Below are positions 14,980 through 22,982 of a stretch of DNA of 35,135 nt, piece after piece. How positions within the stretch are numbered: position 1 is the stretch's first letter; the number at the start of each line of letters is the position of its first letter. This DNA comes from Acidimicrobiaceae bacterium. GTDB taxonomy: Bacteria > Actinomycetota > Acidimicrobiia > Acidimicrobiales > Aldehydirespiratoraceae. A program made the position numbers and the translations under genes. The stretch is from contig JAERSO010000003.1 in the NCBI GenBank assembly GCA_016845585.1, positions 1 through 35,135 on the forward strand, read 5' to 3'. The notes under the pieces are model-generated. The model did no database searches and was not told the DNA's origin. It saw only the letters and a list, made by a program, of their open reading frames with translations.

Positions 14980-16235
14980 GCCACGACCCCTCGATCACGC
15001 AGTGACGCGATCGACGCGTCGTCATGACCGAACTCAGCGAGGATCTCATCGGTGTGTTCCCCCGTCCGCCCGACGACGGGAGCGAACGCCGAGGGCGTCT
15101 CGCTGAAGTGCACCGCAGGCCGTGGTTGACGCGTCCGACCAGCGGTCGGGTGGTCCCACTCGATCAGCGTCTCGTTGTGCACGAGCTGTGGGTCGAGGAT
15201 CGCCTCATGGCGTTCGAGCACCGGGGCGCACGGGATGGCGTGGGTGGCCATCCGGTCGATGATGTCCTGGGACGAAAGCGTGCCGATCGTCTCATTGATC
15301 AAGGCGGATGCCGCCAGCGCCTTGTCCGGCGCGGCATGGAACATCCGCATGTCGTTGAAGTCGGGATCCTCCAGCTTCTCGGGATGATCGAGCGCCCGCC
15401 ACATCCCGTCGAGCTGCTTCTGATTGCCGATGAAGTAGACGATCTTCCCGTCGGCGGTGTCGACGAGTTGATAGACGTCAGGCGCCCGGAGCGGAGCCAG
15501 CGTGGGGTCGTCGGGATGGGTCAGGTCACTCATCCCGTCCGGCCAATAGAAGGCCATCGTGGCATCGAGCATGCAGAGATCGAGGCGTTGACCGCCGACA
15601 CCACGATCCCGTGCGAAGAGGGCGGCGGTGATCGCCTGGGCCGCCGTGTAGGCGGTGGACTTGTCGGCCACCAGCGTGCGCACGAGGTCCGGGAACGGCA
15701 GTGAAGCGCTCGCCTGCCCGGCCACCATCCCGGTCAGGGCCTGCACAACGGGGTCGAGGGCCGGACGGTCGGCGTAGGGCCCGTCATGACCGAAGCCGTT
15801 GATCGAGCAATAGATCACATCGGGGTTGGCGGCCCGCACCTCGTCGAAACCGACACCGAGCTTCTCCGCTACTCCGGGCCGGAAGTTCTCGAGAAAGACG
15901 TCGCAGTCTCGTGCGATGTCGAGGAGGACATCGGCGCCCCCGGGCTGGGTCAGGTCCACGCACAGACATCGTTTGCCGCGGTTGTTGTTGACGTACATCC
16001 CGACATTCATGTCGGGATTCCCGAGCCGGACGAGATCGCCGGTTGGCGGCTCGACCTTGATCACCGAGGCGCCCTGGTCCGCGAGCAGCATCGTGGCCTG
16101 GGGGCCGGCCACGGCCTGACTCAGATCGAGAATCCGGATGCCGTCCAGTGGCCCGGTTGCACCGGTCACGAGCTCACGCTCGCTGTTCTCGGTGGCGAGC
16201 TCACGCTCGCATTGCTCCGTCGATGACGAACTCAT
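14976..16235 (-). CDS. CaiB/BaiF-family CoA transferase (class III)
   Basis: 419 residues from ATG 16235. Recognisable class III features are GPLDGIRILDLSQAVAGPQ near the start, LGNPDMNVGMYVNNNRGKRC, DVFLENFRPGVAEKLG, and YCSINGFGHDGPYADRPALD, where the last Asp is the expected catalytic residue. The C-terminal family block is near DHPTAGRTRQPRPAVHFS. These enzymes move CoA between carboxylic acids through aspartyl-CoA anhydride intermediates. The gene is on the same strand as and just after the short-chain dehydrogenase, overlapping it by 35 bp if ATG 16235 is used. GTG 16169 would remove the overlap and start just before the conserved block, so it is a real alternative. The N-terminal extension carries a 27-bp-spaced direct repeat. 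The substrate is unknown. Confidence 0.9.
   Translation of the reverse strand: MSSSSTEQCERELATENSERELVTGATGPLDGIRILDLSQAVAGPQATMLLADQGASVIKVEPPTGDLVRLGNPDMNVGMYVNNNRGKRCLCVDLTQPGGADVLLDIARDCDVFLENFRPGVAEKLGVGFDEVRAANPDVIYCSINGFGHDGPYADRPALDPVVQALTGMVAGQASASLPFPDLVRTLVADKSTAYTAAQAITAALFARDRGVGGQRLDLCMLDATMAFYWPDGMSDLTHPDDPTLAPLRAPDVYQLVDTADGKIVYFIGNQKQLDGMWRALDHPEKLEDPDFNDMRMFHAAPDKALAASALINETIGTLSSQDIIDRMATHAIPCAPVLERHEAILDPQLVHNETLIEWDHPTAGRTRQPRPAVHFSETPSAFAPVVGRTGEHTDEILAEFGHDDASIASLRDRGVVA
16169..16210. repeat. 15-bp direct repeat at the dehydrogenase/CoA transferase junction
   Basis: CGAGCTCACGCTCGC occurs at 16169-16183 and 16196-16210, 27 bp apart (nine codons). On the minus strand this gives EREL twice in the CoA transferase N-terminal extension and covers the stop codon of the upstream dehydrogenase. 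It looks like a small tandem duplication. Confidence 0.7.
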
Positions 16236-16932
16236 GGCCTGATGAGTACGCGGACTCATCCGAGGCGAGGAAGAGAACCAGCTGGGCAACCTCGGCGGCG
16301 TCGGCGGTGCGGCCGAACGGGATCGCCTGCTCCACCTGCTCGCGCATCGTGCCGAACTGTTCGAGCATCGGCGTTTCGATGATGCCTGGGTGGACCGAGT
16401 TCACGCGGACCTGGAACTCGGCGAGCTCCCGGGCAGCCGATTTCGTCATGCCGCGCACCGCCCATTTCGTGGCCGCATACGCCTGGGCCATGGCGGCCCC
16501 GCTGAGTCCGGCGATCGACGACAGATTGATGATGCTCCCGCTCCTCTGGGCGCGCATCGGGCGCGCCGCGGCCTGCATCCCGAGGAAGACTCCCGTTTGG
16601 TTGATGGCGATCATGCGATCCCAATCATCGAGGGTCGTGCTTTCGAGATTCCCGAGCTGGAAGATGCCGGCGTTGTTCACCAGCACATCGAGCCGTCCGA
16701 ACTCATCGAGGATCTCGTCGACCACCGTGGTCCACTGGTCGCCGGCGGCGACGTCCTGATGGCGATAGGAGACCTCATCCCCCAAGGTCAGCGCCGTCTC
16801 CTCCCCGGCATCATCGAGGACGTCGGTGATGCGAACCGTGGCACCCTCCTGTGCGAACAACTTCGCCTCAGCAGCACCTTGGCCGCGGGCTCCGCCGGTG
16901 ATGAGTGCGATCTTGCCGTCGAGTCTTCCCAT
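16201..16932 (-). CDS. Short-chain dehydrogenase/reductase (SDR)
   Basis: A 243-residue classical SDR. The NAD(P)-binding TGGARGQG motif is at residues 12-19, NNAG near 86-89, the catalytic Ser in NLSSIAG and the YAATK active site near 151-155, and PG(I)IETPM follows. An Asp at the end of the second strand (ITDVLDD) favours NAD+ over NADP+. Similar proteins are often labelled 3-alpha-hydroxysteroid or glucose dehydrogenase, but the substrate cannot be read from sequence. It precedes and may be transcribed with the CoA transferase, which suggests oxidation of a hydroxy-acid or hydroxyacyl-CoA. The 93-bp gap upstream separates it from meaB. Confidence 0.93.
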   Translation of the reverse strand: MGRLDGKIALITGGARGQGAAEAKLFAQEGATVRITDVLDDAGEETALTLGDEVSYRHQDVAAGDQWTTVVDEILDEFGRLDVLVNNAGIFQLGNLESTTLDDWDRMIAINQTGVFLGMQAAARPMRAQRSGSIINLSSIAGLSGAAMAQAYAATKWAVRGMTKSAARELAEFQVRVNSVHPGIIETPMLEQFGTMREQVEQAIPFGRTADAAEVAQLVLFLASDESAYSSGHEFVIDGAMRA

Positions 16933-17025
16933 GTCGTCACCGTAGATGACGACAGCGCGAGGCTCCTCTTCGTCGAGTGCCGTCGTCAGCAGCGCGACTG
17001 GAACCGGCGATCCCGGCTGAGTCGA

Positions 17026-17973
17026 TCAGCCGAGAAGTCGGTCGCTGATCTCGTCGGCGAGTTCGGTGGGCGAGCGGGTGTCGCTCAGATCCACGTCATC
17101 GAGCGCCTCTTCGGCCGCGGCGTGGATGCGCTGCTCGACCCGGTTCTGGATCTCGTAGCGAAGGCGGGCGGTTCGACGAGTGGCGAGCTTGCCGGTGCTC
17201 ACGAGGTGCCGGCGGTGGGCCTCGACGGCCTCCCACACCTCCTCGACCCCGCTGCCATCGGTGGCGGTCGCCATAACGATCGGGGGTCGGTAGCCCGACT
17301 CGTCCTCTTGCCCGGTCGTGTGGCTGAGGTCGAGCATCAGCTCGAGGTCGCGGCGGGTGTCAGAGGCGCCGGGGCGGTCGGCCTTGTTGATCACGAAGAC
17401 GTCGGCCACCTCGAGCAGGCCGGCCTTGTTTGCCTGGACGGCGTCGCCCCAGCCGGGATTGACGACGACCACGGCGGTGTCGGCTGCACCGACCACGTCG
17501 ACCTCCACCTGGCCCACGCCAACCGTTTCGATGATCACCGGGTCGAAGCCGGCCGCGTCGAAGACACGCACGCTGCCGGGCACGGAGAGGGCCAAGCCGC
17601 CGGCGTGGCCGCGGGTGGCGACGGATCGGATGAAGACGTCCTTCCCGGCGACACCGTCCATGCGCACGCGGTCTCCGAGAATCGCTCCACCCGAGAGTGG
17701 GGACGACGGATCGACCGCAAGGACCGCCGGCCTGGTCCCGAGCGTCGGCAGCAACTTCGTGAGCTGGCCCGTGAGGGTGGACTTGCCTGCACCTGGTGCA
17801 CCGGTGATCCCCACCACGTGGGCGCCGCCGGTGTGGGGATGGGTGAGATCGGTGATCTCGTCCGCGGCCTCACCGCCACGCTCGACGAGCGTCAGCAGCC
17901 GGCCGATCGCTCGGCGGTTGCCACTGCGAGCCGCCTCGACGAGGCCGTCGGGAGACAGAGAGCGAATGCTCAT
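17026..17973 (-). CDS. meaB: MeaB-like GTPase chaperone for a B12-dependent acyl-CoA mutase
   Basis: 315 residues from ATG 17973. The G1/Walker A motif is GAPGAGKST, with DPSSPLSGGAILGDRVRM, the switch region ETVGVGQVEVDVV, NKADRPGA as the guanine specificity motif, and the C-terminal dimerisation arm (RYEIQNRVEQRI). MeaB/ArgK-family GTPases load and protect adenosylcobalamin in methylmalonyl-CoA or isobutyryl-CoA mutases. The gene follows the mutase small and large subunits on the same strand with a 37-bp gap, so it belongs to that enzyme. Confidence 0.95.
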   Translation of the reverse strand: MSIRSLSPDGLVEAARSGNRRAIGRLLTLVERGGEAADEITDLTHPHTGGAHVVGITGAPGAGKSTLTGQLTKLLPTLGTRPAVLAVDPSSPLSGGAILGDRVRMDGVAGKDVFIRSVATRGHAGGLALSVPGSVRVFDAAGFDPVIIETVGVGQVEVDVVGAADTAVVVVNPGWGDAVQANKAGLLEVADVFVINKADRPGASDTRRDLELMLDLSHTTGQEDESGYRPPIVMATATDGSGVEEVWEAVEAHRRHLVSTGKLATRRTARLRYEIQNRVEQRIHAAAEEALDDVDLSDTRSPTELADEISDRLLG

Positions 17974-18010
17974 GACGACGTGATCGCGTTCTGGCTGCGC
18001 GCCGTGCGGC

Positions 18011-18415
18011 TCACGCCGCCGCGGCGGCAACCGCGTCGCGAACTGCGGCGACGACCTCTTCGGCCGGTGCGCCAGGACCGAGGATGGCGGCTACGCCGGA
18101 CTCCTTGAGTACCGGCACGTCGACCTCGGGCACGATGCCACCGATGATCAGCGGGATGTCGAGATCGGCCTCATCGAGGGCAGCCATCATCGCGGGGGCC
18201 AGCACGAGGTGACCGGCGTTGTGCATGGAGAGGCCGATGGCGTCGGCGTCCTCCTGCTCGGCGGCGGCGACGATCGAGTCGGTGGTCTGGCGCAGACCGA
18301 GATAGATGACCTCGATACCGGCGTCGCGCAGGATGCGGGCGACGACCTTGATACCTCGGTCGTGCCCGTCGAGGCCGAGCTTGGCGAGCACGACGCGGAT
18401 CTTGTGTTCACTCAT
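18011..18415 (-). CDS. icmB: B12-binding small subunit of a two-subunit acyl-CoA mutase
   Basis: A 134-residue protein consisting of one cobalamin-binding domain. The DGHDRG motif (DxHxxG) near residues 17-22 carries the cobalt-ligating His. The SMH segment near residue 80 and GGIVPE further on are the usual flavodoxin-like B12 elements. Free-standing domains of this size pair with a ~550-residue catalytic chain, as in isobutyryl-CoA mutase (IcmB), 2-hydroxyisobutyryl-CoA mutase and archaeal methylmalonyl-CoA mutase. Its ATG overlaps the stop of the large subunit (TGATG). The name rests on the active-site residues of the large subunit. Confidence 0.88.
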   Translation of the reverse strand: MSEHKIRVVLAKLGLDGHDRGIKVVARILRDAGIEVIYLGLRQTTDSIVAAAEQEDADAIGLSMHNAGHLVLAPAMMAALDEADLDIPLIIGGIVPEVDVPVLKESGVAAILGPGAPAEEVVAAVRDAVAAAAA

Positions 18416-20055
18416 CAGACGATCGCCTGTTCTACATAGGTCCCGAATACGGATTCCATGGCCATCACGGTCTCCTCGAGGGTGGCATAGGCCTGGACCG
18501 CATCGATGATCGGCGGCATCAGGTTGACCGTCTCGTCCTCCGCCGCGGCGGTCACGGCGGCGAGTGTGCGAGCGACAGCCTCGGAATCTCGATCGTGCTT
18601 GACCGTCTCGAGACGCTTGCGCTGGTACTCCTCGGTCTCGGAGTCGATGCGCAGGAGGTTGGTTTCGTCCTCTTCGTTGCCGTCGGTGAATTCGTTGACG
18701 CCGACGATGATGCGACGGCCGGCATTGACCTCGCGCTCGAATCGGTAGGCGGAGTCGGCGATCTCGCCCACGAAGTAGCCATTGTCGATCCCCGCGTAGA
18801 CGCCTTCGAGAATCGAGCCGTTCCCGAGATCATCCAGATGGGCGAAGATCGCCTCGGCCTGTCGTTCCATCTCGTCGGTCATCCACTCGACATAGTGCGA
18901 ACCGCCGAGTGGATCGGCCACCAGCGCGGCGCCCGTTTCGTGGGCCACGATCTGCTGAGTGCGCAGGGCGATGCGAGCCGCCTTCTCGGTCGGAAGTGCG
19001 AGTGCCTCATCGAAGCTGTCGGTGTGGAGGCTCTGTGTGCCGCCGAGCACGCCGGCGAGTGCCTGCATCGCGACACGGCCGATGTTGTTCTCCGGCTGTT
19101 GTGCGGTGAGTGACACGCCGGCGGTCTGGGTGTGGAAGCGGCACATCATGGCGCGCTCATCGGTGGCGCCGTAGCGCTCCTTCATCCAGCGGGCCCAGAT
19201 GCGTCGGGCGGCACGGAACTTGCCGATCTCCTCGAAGAAGTCGCTGTGGGAGTTGAAGAAGAAGCTGAGTCGGCGACCGAATTCATTGACGTCCTGGCCC
19301 TCGGCGATCGCGGCCTCGACGTAGGCGAAGCCGTTGGCGAGGGTGAACGCCAGCTCCTGGGCCGCGTTCGAACCGGCCTCGCGAATGTGATAGCCGGAGA
19401 TCGAGACGGGATGCCAGCGTGGCATTTCGGCGTTGGTGAAGTCGATCATGTCGGTGACGACCCGCATCGACGGGCGCGGGGGATAGATGTACTCCTTTTG
19501 CGCCTGGTACTCCTTGAGGATGTCGTTCTGGATCGTTCCGGCGAGCTGGGCCCGGGGTACGCCGCCTTTCTCGCCGACGGCCACGTACATCGCGAGCACG
19601 ATGGCGGCGGGGCCGTTGATCGTCATCGATGTCGACACCTTTGACAGGTCGATGTCGGCGTAGAGGTCCTCCATGTCCCCCAGGGTGTCCACGGCCACGC
19701 CGGCACGGCCGACTTCTCCGAGCGACCAGGACGAGTCGGAGTCTCGACCCATGAGCGTGGGCATGTCGAAGGCCGTGGAGAGGCCCGTGCCACCGTTGCG
19801 CAGAATCTCCTTGAACCGCATGTTGGTGTCCTCGGCGGTGCCGAAGCCGGCGAACATGCGCATCGTCCAGAGGCGGGATCGGTAGCCGGCGGGGAAGAGC
19901 CCTCGGGTGTACGGGTACTGGCCGGGGTACGGCCCGTCGCCGTAGACGGCGTCGACCGGCACGCCCGACATCGTCTCGAACGGGACGTCGCGCACGGGCG
20001 CGCCGCTGACGGCGGCCTCCCACGCTGCTCGGTAGGCGTCTTGTTCCTGCGACAT
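18415..20055 (-). CDS. icmA: Isobutyryl-CoA mutase-type catalytic subunit (methylmalonyl-CoA mutase family)
   Basis: A 546-residue catalytic chain without the B12 domain, preceded by a strong GGAGGA site. Family blocks are clear: MRMFAGFGTAED, GLSTAFDMPTLMG, GTIQNDILKEYQAQKEYIYPP, SISGYHIREAGSNAAQEL and TQSLHTDSFDEALALP. Counting against Propionibacterium methylmalonyl-CoA mutase, Tyr89 is replaced by Phe68 and the carboxylate-binding Arg207 by Gln186. These are the residues known for isobutyryl-CoA mutase (Phe80/Gln198 in Streptomyces). The Asp that marks 2-hydroxyisobutyryl-CoA mutase is Ala95 here. The enzyme therefore probably interconverts isobutyryl- and n-butyryl-CoA or a similar branched acyl-CoA (pivalyl-CoA is possible), not methylmalonyl-CoA. 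It diverges from a MarR gene across a shared operator-like dyad. Confidence 0.88.
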   Translation of the reverse strand: MSQEQDAYRAAWEAAVSGAPVRDVPFETMSGVPVDAVYGDGPYPGQYPYTRGLFPAGYRSRLWTMRMFAGFGTAEDTNMRFKEILRNGGTGLSTAFDMPTLMGRDSDSSWSLGEVGRAGVAVDTLGDMEDLYADIDLSKVSTSMTINGPAAIVLAMYVAVGEKGGVPRAQLAGTIQNDILKEYQAQKEYIYPPRPSMRVVTDMIDFTNAEMPRWHPVSISGYHIREAGSNAAQELAFTLANGFAYVEAAIAEGQDVNEFGRRLSFFFNSHSDFFEEIGKFRAARRIWARWMKERYGATDERAMMCRFHTQTAGVSLTAQQPENNIGRVAMQALAGVLGGTQSLHTDSFDEALALPTEKAARIALRTQQIVAHETGAALVADPLGGSHYVEWMTDEMERQAEAIFAHLDDLGNGSILEGVYAGIDNGYFVGEIADSAYRFEREVNAGRRIIVGVNEFTDGNEEDETNLLRIDSETEEYQRKRLETVKHDRDSEAVARTLAAVTAAAEDETVNLMPPIIDAVQAYATLEETVMAMESVFGTYVEQAIV

Positions 20056-20073
20056 GGTGGCGCTCCTCCGGAT

Positions 20074-20093
20074 TTACTTTGACGTCCAAGTAA
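20074..20093. promoter_or_regulatory. MarR-type operator dyad in the mutase/marR intergenic region
   Basis: A 20-bp near-perfect palindrome, TTACTT-TGACGTCC-AAGTAA, with only one mismatched pair. It is almost centred in the 57-bp gap: 18 bp from the mutase start and 19 bp from the marR start. It also covers a TTGACG that could be a -35 box for marR. It is the probable site for repression of both genes. Confidence 0.65.
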
Positions 20094-20112
20094 TTCATGT
20101 AGAGTACCCCAC

Positions 20113-20625
20113 ATGGCACTCGACTTCGACCCGATCGACGAAGCTGCCGCGAACTGGCGCCGCAAGGACTGGCCGGCGATCGGTGCGATGACGGCAGCGA
20201 CATCGATCACGCGAGCCCATCAGATCCTGGTGAGTCGGATCGACGCAGCACTCGCCCCCCACTCGCTCAACTTCAGCCGCTTCGAGGTCCTGGCGCTGCT
20301 CGACCTGACGCGCGAGGGGCGTTTGCCGCTCGGGAAGATCGGCGATCGGCTTCAGGTGCACCCCGCCAGCGTCACCAACACGGTCGACCGTCTCGAGCGT
20401 GACGGGTTCGTTCGCCGTGAACCGCACCCGACGGATGGACGTACGACCCTCGGCGTGATCACCGCGGCGGGCCGCAACGCAGCAGCAGCCGGCGCACTCG
20501 CGCTCGGCGCGATCGAGTTCGGGCTCGATGGGATGACGGCGGCAGCGCGAGACAGCGTGGTCCATTCGATTCGTGAGCTCCGAGTGGCGGCCGACGACTT
20601 CATCCAGGCAGACTCAGCGGCGTGA
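20113..20625 (+). CDS. MarR-family transcriptional regulator
   Basis: A 170-residue protein with the MarR winged helix: LNFSRFEVLALLDLTREGRLP, then the recognition helix region GDRLQVHPASVTNTVDRLE and wing RREPHPTDGRTTLGVIT. The ~45-residue N-terminal part begins with DFDPIDEAAANW, common in MarR proteins of actinomycetes. It diverges from the mutase genes and has a palindromic site immediately upstream, so it probably represses itself and the mutase. The ligand is likely an acyl-CoA or acid, by inference only. Its stop overlaps the GTG start of the following membrane protein (GTGA). Confidence 0.93.
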   Translation: MALDFDPIDEAAANWRRKDWPAIGAMTAATSITRAHQILVSRIDAALAPHSLNFSRFEVLALLDLTREGRLPLGKIGDRLQVHPASVTNTVDRLERDGFVRREPHPTDGRTTLGVITAAGRNAAAAGALALGAIEFGLDGMTAAARDSVVHSIRELRVAADDFIQADSAA

Positions 20626-21767
20626 TCGAGGCCGCACAGAGTTCCGCCACGCCGATCGCGACGGCAGAACGGATCACCAACCTCGACACCGTCCGCGGCG
20701 TCGCCACGCTCGGCATCCTCGTCATGAACGCGGTCTCCTACGGGCTGCCCAGGGCGGCGTACTTCAACCTCGACGCCGCTGGATCCGACAACGGGCTCGA
20801 CTGGGTGATCGGGATCGCCGGCGAAGTCCTCGTCGACCAGAAGACGATGGCGCTCTTCTCCTTGTTGTTCGGCGCTGGCATCGTCGTCTTCGCGGATCGC
20901 GCCGAGGCCAAGGGGCGCCGTCCCGTGCTGCTGAGCCTATGGCGCAACTTCCTGCTGTTGTGCATCGGAGCCGCCCACACCGTTCTTTGGGAAGGCGACA
21001 TTCTCACCGTCTACGCCGTGTGTTCGCCCCTCCTGCTCCTCCTCCGAAAGCGGTCGCCACGAACACTCCTCGTCGTTGGTAGCGCGCTGGTGCTGTTGTC
21101 GGCCGTCCTGGCCATCGGTACCCAACTCGCCGCCGATGTCACCGAAGCGGAGCTCGGGTCGTTCTGGTTCGTCGATGGTGGTGAGATCGGTGATGCCGCG
21201 GGGGTGTTCCTCATCGCCGACTTCTTCCTCCGGGCGCTCGGAATGATGCTCATCGGCGTGGCGCTCTACCGGACCGAGATACTTCATGGCGGCCGAGATC
21301 GAGGCTTCTACCGTCGTATGGTCCGATGGGGACTCGGGGTCGGTTTGCCCCTGTCGGTCCTGGGCGTTGTGATCCAGATGGGGGGTGACTGGGGAACGGA
21401 CACGGCGCTCATCGGTCTCGCTCCGAACACCATTGCCACGATTCCCATGGCCCTCGGCTACCTGGGCCTGATCACGCTCTGGAACCAGCGGCCGACGAGC
21501 CGAGTCCACGAACGCTTCCGTGCTGTGGGCCGAATGGCGCTCACCAACTACCTCACGCAGACGATCATCGGTGTCGTCGTTCTCCAGGTCATCTTCGACC
21601 AGGGTGAGTTCGGACGGACGATGATCCTGCTCTTCGTGTTCGCCGTGTGGGTGCTCCAGTTGGGGTGGTCCAAGCCCTGGCTCGATCGGTTCGCCTTCGG
21701 CCCGTTCGAATGGCTCTGGCGGGTGCTCACCTATCGACGGTGGCAGCCGATCGTCCGCCGACGCTGA
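20622..21767 (+). CDS. DUF418-family multi-pass membrane protein
   Basis: A 381-residue protein starting at GTG 20622, overlapping the marR stop. The N-terminus has the DUF418 opening (RITNLDTVRGVATLGILVMN), and the C-terminal domain carries FRAVGRMALTNYLTQTIIG and the terminal FGPFEWLWRVLTYRRWQPI block, both family hallmarks. About nine or ten hydrophobic helices are visible. Members of this family are related to acyltransferase-like membrane proteins, but no reaction is established. Tight coupling to marR suggests shared control; I cannot link it to the mutase beyond that. Confidence 0.9.
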   Translation: MIEAAQSSATPIATAERITNLDTVRGVATLGILVMNAVSYGLPRAAYFNLDAAGSDNGLDWVIGIAGEVLVDQKTMALFSLLFGAGIVVFADRAEAKGRRPVLLSLWRNFLLLCIGAAHTVLWEGDILTVYAVCSPLLLLLRKRSPRTLLVVGSALVLLSAVLAIGTQLAADVTEAELGSFWFVDGGEIGDAAGVFLIADFFLRALGMMLIGVALYRTEILHGGRDRGFYRRMVRWGLGVGLPLSVLGVVIQMGGDWGTDTALIGLAPNTIATIPMALGYLGLITLWNQRPTSRVHERFRAVGRMALTNYLTQTIIGVVVLQVIFDQGEFGRTMILLFVFAVWVLQLGWSKPWLDRFAFGPFEWLWRVLTYRRWQPIVRRR

Positions 21768-21816
21768 GGTTCTCACCCGCCTTCGGTAGCCTCGGCACCG
21801 CACAGGAGGACTGTTG

Positions 21817-22926
21817 GTGCTTGATTTCCGTCTCGAATCCGAACTCGAAGCCCTGAGAGAGCGAGCCGCGGCGGTCGCGGCGGAGGGCGTCGCCGAGTTC
21901 GGCGCCTTCACCGATTCGTGGATCAACGGCTACTCGAAGGACTTCTCGCGCCGCCTCGCAGCCGAGGGCTGGATCGGGATGACCTGGCCGACCGAGCACG
22001 GCGGCGGGGGATGCTCGAACATCGAACGAATCGTCATGGCCGAGGAGATGATTTCCGCCGGAGCGCCGATTGCGGCCAGCTGGTTCGCCGATCGTCAGAT
22101 GGGCCCGTCCTTCATCAAGTACGGGACACCTGATCAACAGGCCGAGTACCTGCCGGGGATGCTGTCGGGTGAGACGACATGGTGCATCGGCATGAGTGAA
22201 CCGGACGCTGGTAGCGACCTGGCCGGTCTCAAGACCTCCGCCGTTCGTGATGGCGATACCTTCGTCGTGAACGGCCAGAAGATCTGGACGTCATTCGCGG
22301 CCGACGCAGACTTCATCTACCTGATCTGTCGAACATCCACCGAGGGTCCGCCCCACCGGGGTGTGAGTGAGCTGGTCGTGCCGATGGACTCCCCCGGGAT
22401 CGAGGTCCGCCCGATCAAGGACATGACCACCAACCAGCATTTCTGTGAGGTCTTCTTCACTGACGTGCGGGTGCCCGTCGAGAACCTGGTCGGGGTCGAG
22501 GGTGCGGCATTCAAACAGACCATGACCCAGCTCGAACACGAGCGCGGCGGGATCGACCGGCTCGTCTCCAACCGGCTCCTGTTCGACGAGGCCGTGGCGG
22601 CAGCCGACACCAGCGATCCGGTCATCCGCCAGGAGATCGCCAGGCTCGAGACCGGCTATCGCCTCGGTCGCATCCTCGTCTATCGCGAGGGGCTCAAGCA
22701 GGCGCCGGCCGGCTTCTCGGCGGCCACCAAGTGCTTCTGCACCGAACACCAGCAGCGCGTCGCCGACTTCGCCGCCGGAGTGCTCGGCCTCGATGGTCTG
22801 CTCTCGGACCAGACCCGTCGCTTCATCAACTACGCGCCCGCCTACACGATCATGGGTGGCACCTCGAACGTGATGCGCAACATCCTCGGCGAACGCGTCC
22901 TCGGCCTCCCGCGCGAACCCCGCTAG
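21817..22926 (+). CDS. Acyl-CoA dehydrogenase family protein
   Basis: 369 residues. GTG 21817 is chosen as the start because AGGAGG (21804-21809) lies 7 bp before it; TTG 21814 would be only 4 bp away. Family features are EGWIGMTWPTEHGGGG, the FAD/substrate loop CIGMSEPDAGSDLAGLKTSA, NGQKIWTSFAADADFIYLICRT, and the C-terminal MGGTSNVMRNILGERVLGLPRE. It is a FAD enzyme that desaturates acyl-CoA thioesters and passes electrons to ETF. It is 46 bp downstream of the DUF418 gene, so it may be in the marR transcript. The substrate is unknown. It converges on another acyl-CoA dehydrogenase gene 57 bp away. Confidence 0.93.
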   Translation: MLDFRLESELEALRERAAAVAAEGVAEFGAFTDSWINGYSKDFSRRLAAEGWIGMTWPTEHGGGGCSNIERIVMAEEMISAGAPIAASWFADRQMGPSFIKYGTPDQQAEYLPGMLSGETTWCIGMSEPDAGSDLAGLKTSAVRDGDTFVVNGQKIWTSFAADADFIYLICRTSTEGPPHRGVSELVVPMDSPGIEVRPIKDMTTNQHFCEVFFTDVRVPVENLVGVEGAAFKQTMTQLEHERGGIDRLVSNRLLFDEAVAAADTSDPVIRQEIARLETGYRLGRILVYREGLKQAPAGFSAATKCFCTEHQQRVADFAAGVLGLDGLLSDQTRRFINYAPAYTIMGGTSNVMRNILGERVLGLPREPR

Positions 22927-22982
22927 CAAACACGCTGGCGACAGCGTCCTCGCTGCGATCACGCCGACCCCATCGTGGCAAC

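Noticed and set aside
16390..18108. 572-codon open frame on the plus strand
   Set aside because: It runs antisense across the SDR, an intergenic gap and meaB; the conserved motifs are all on the minus strand.
18415..20055. Plain methylmalonyl-CoA mutase annotation
   Set aside because: The substrate-carboxylate Arg and the Tyr are replaced by Gln and Phe, the isobutyryl-CoA mutase pattern.
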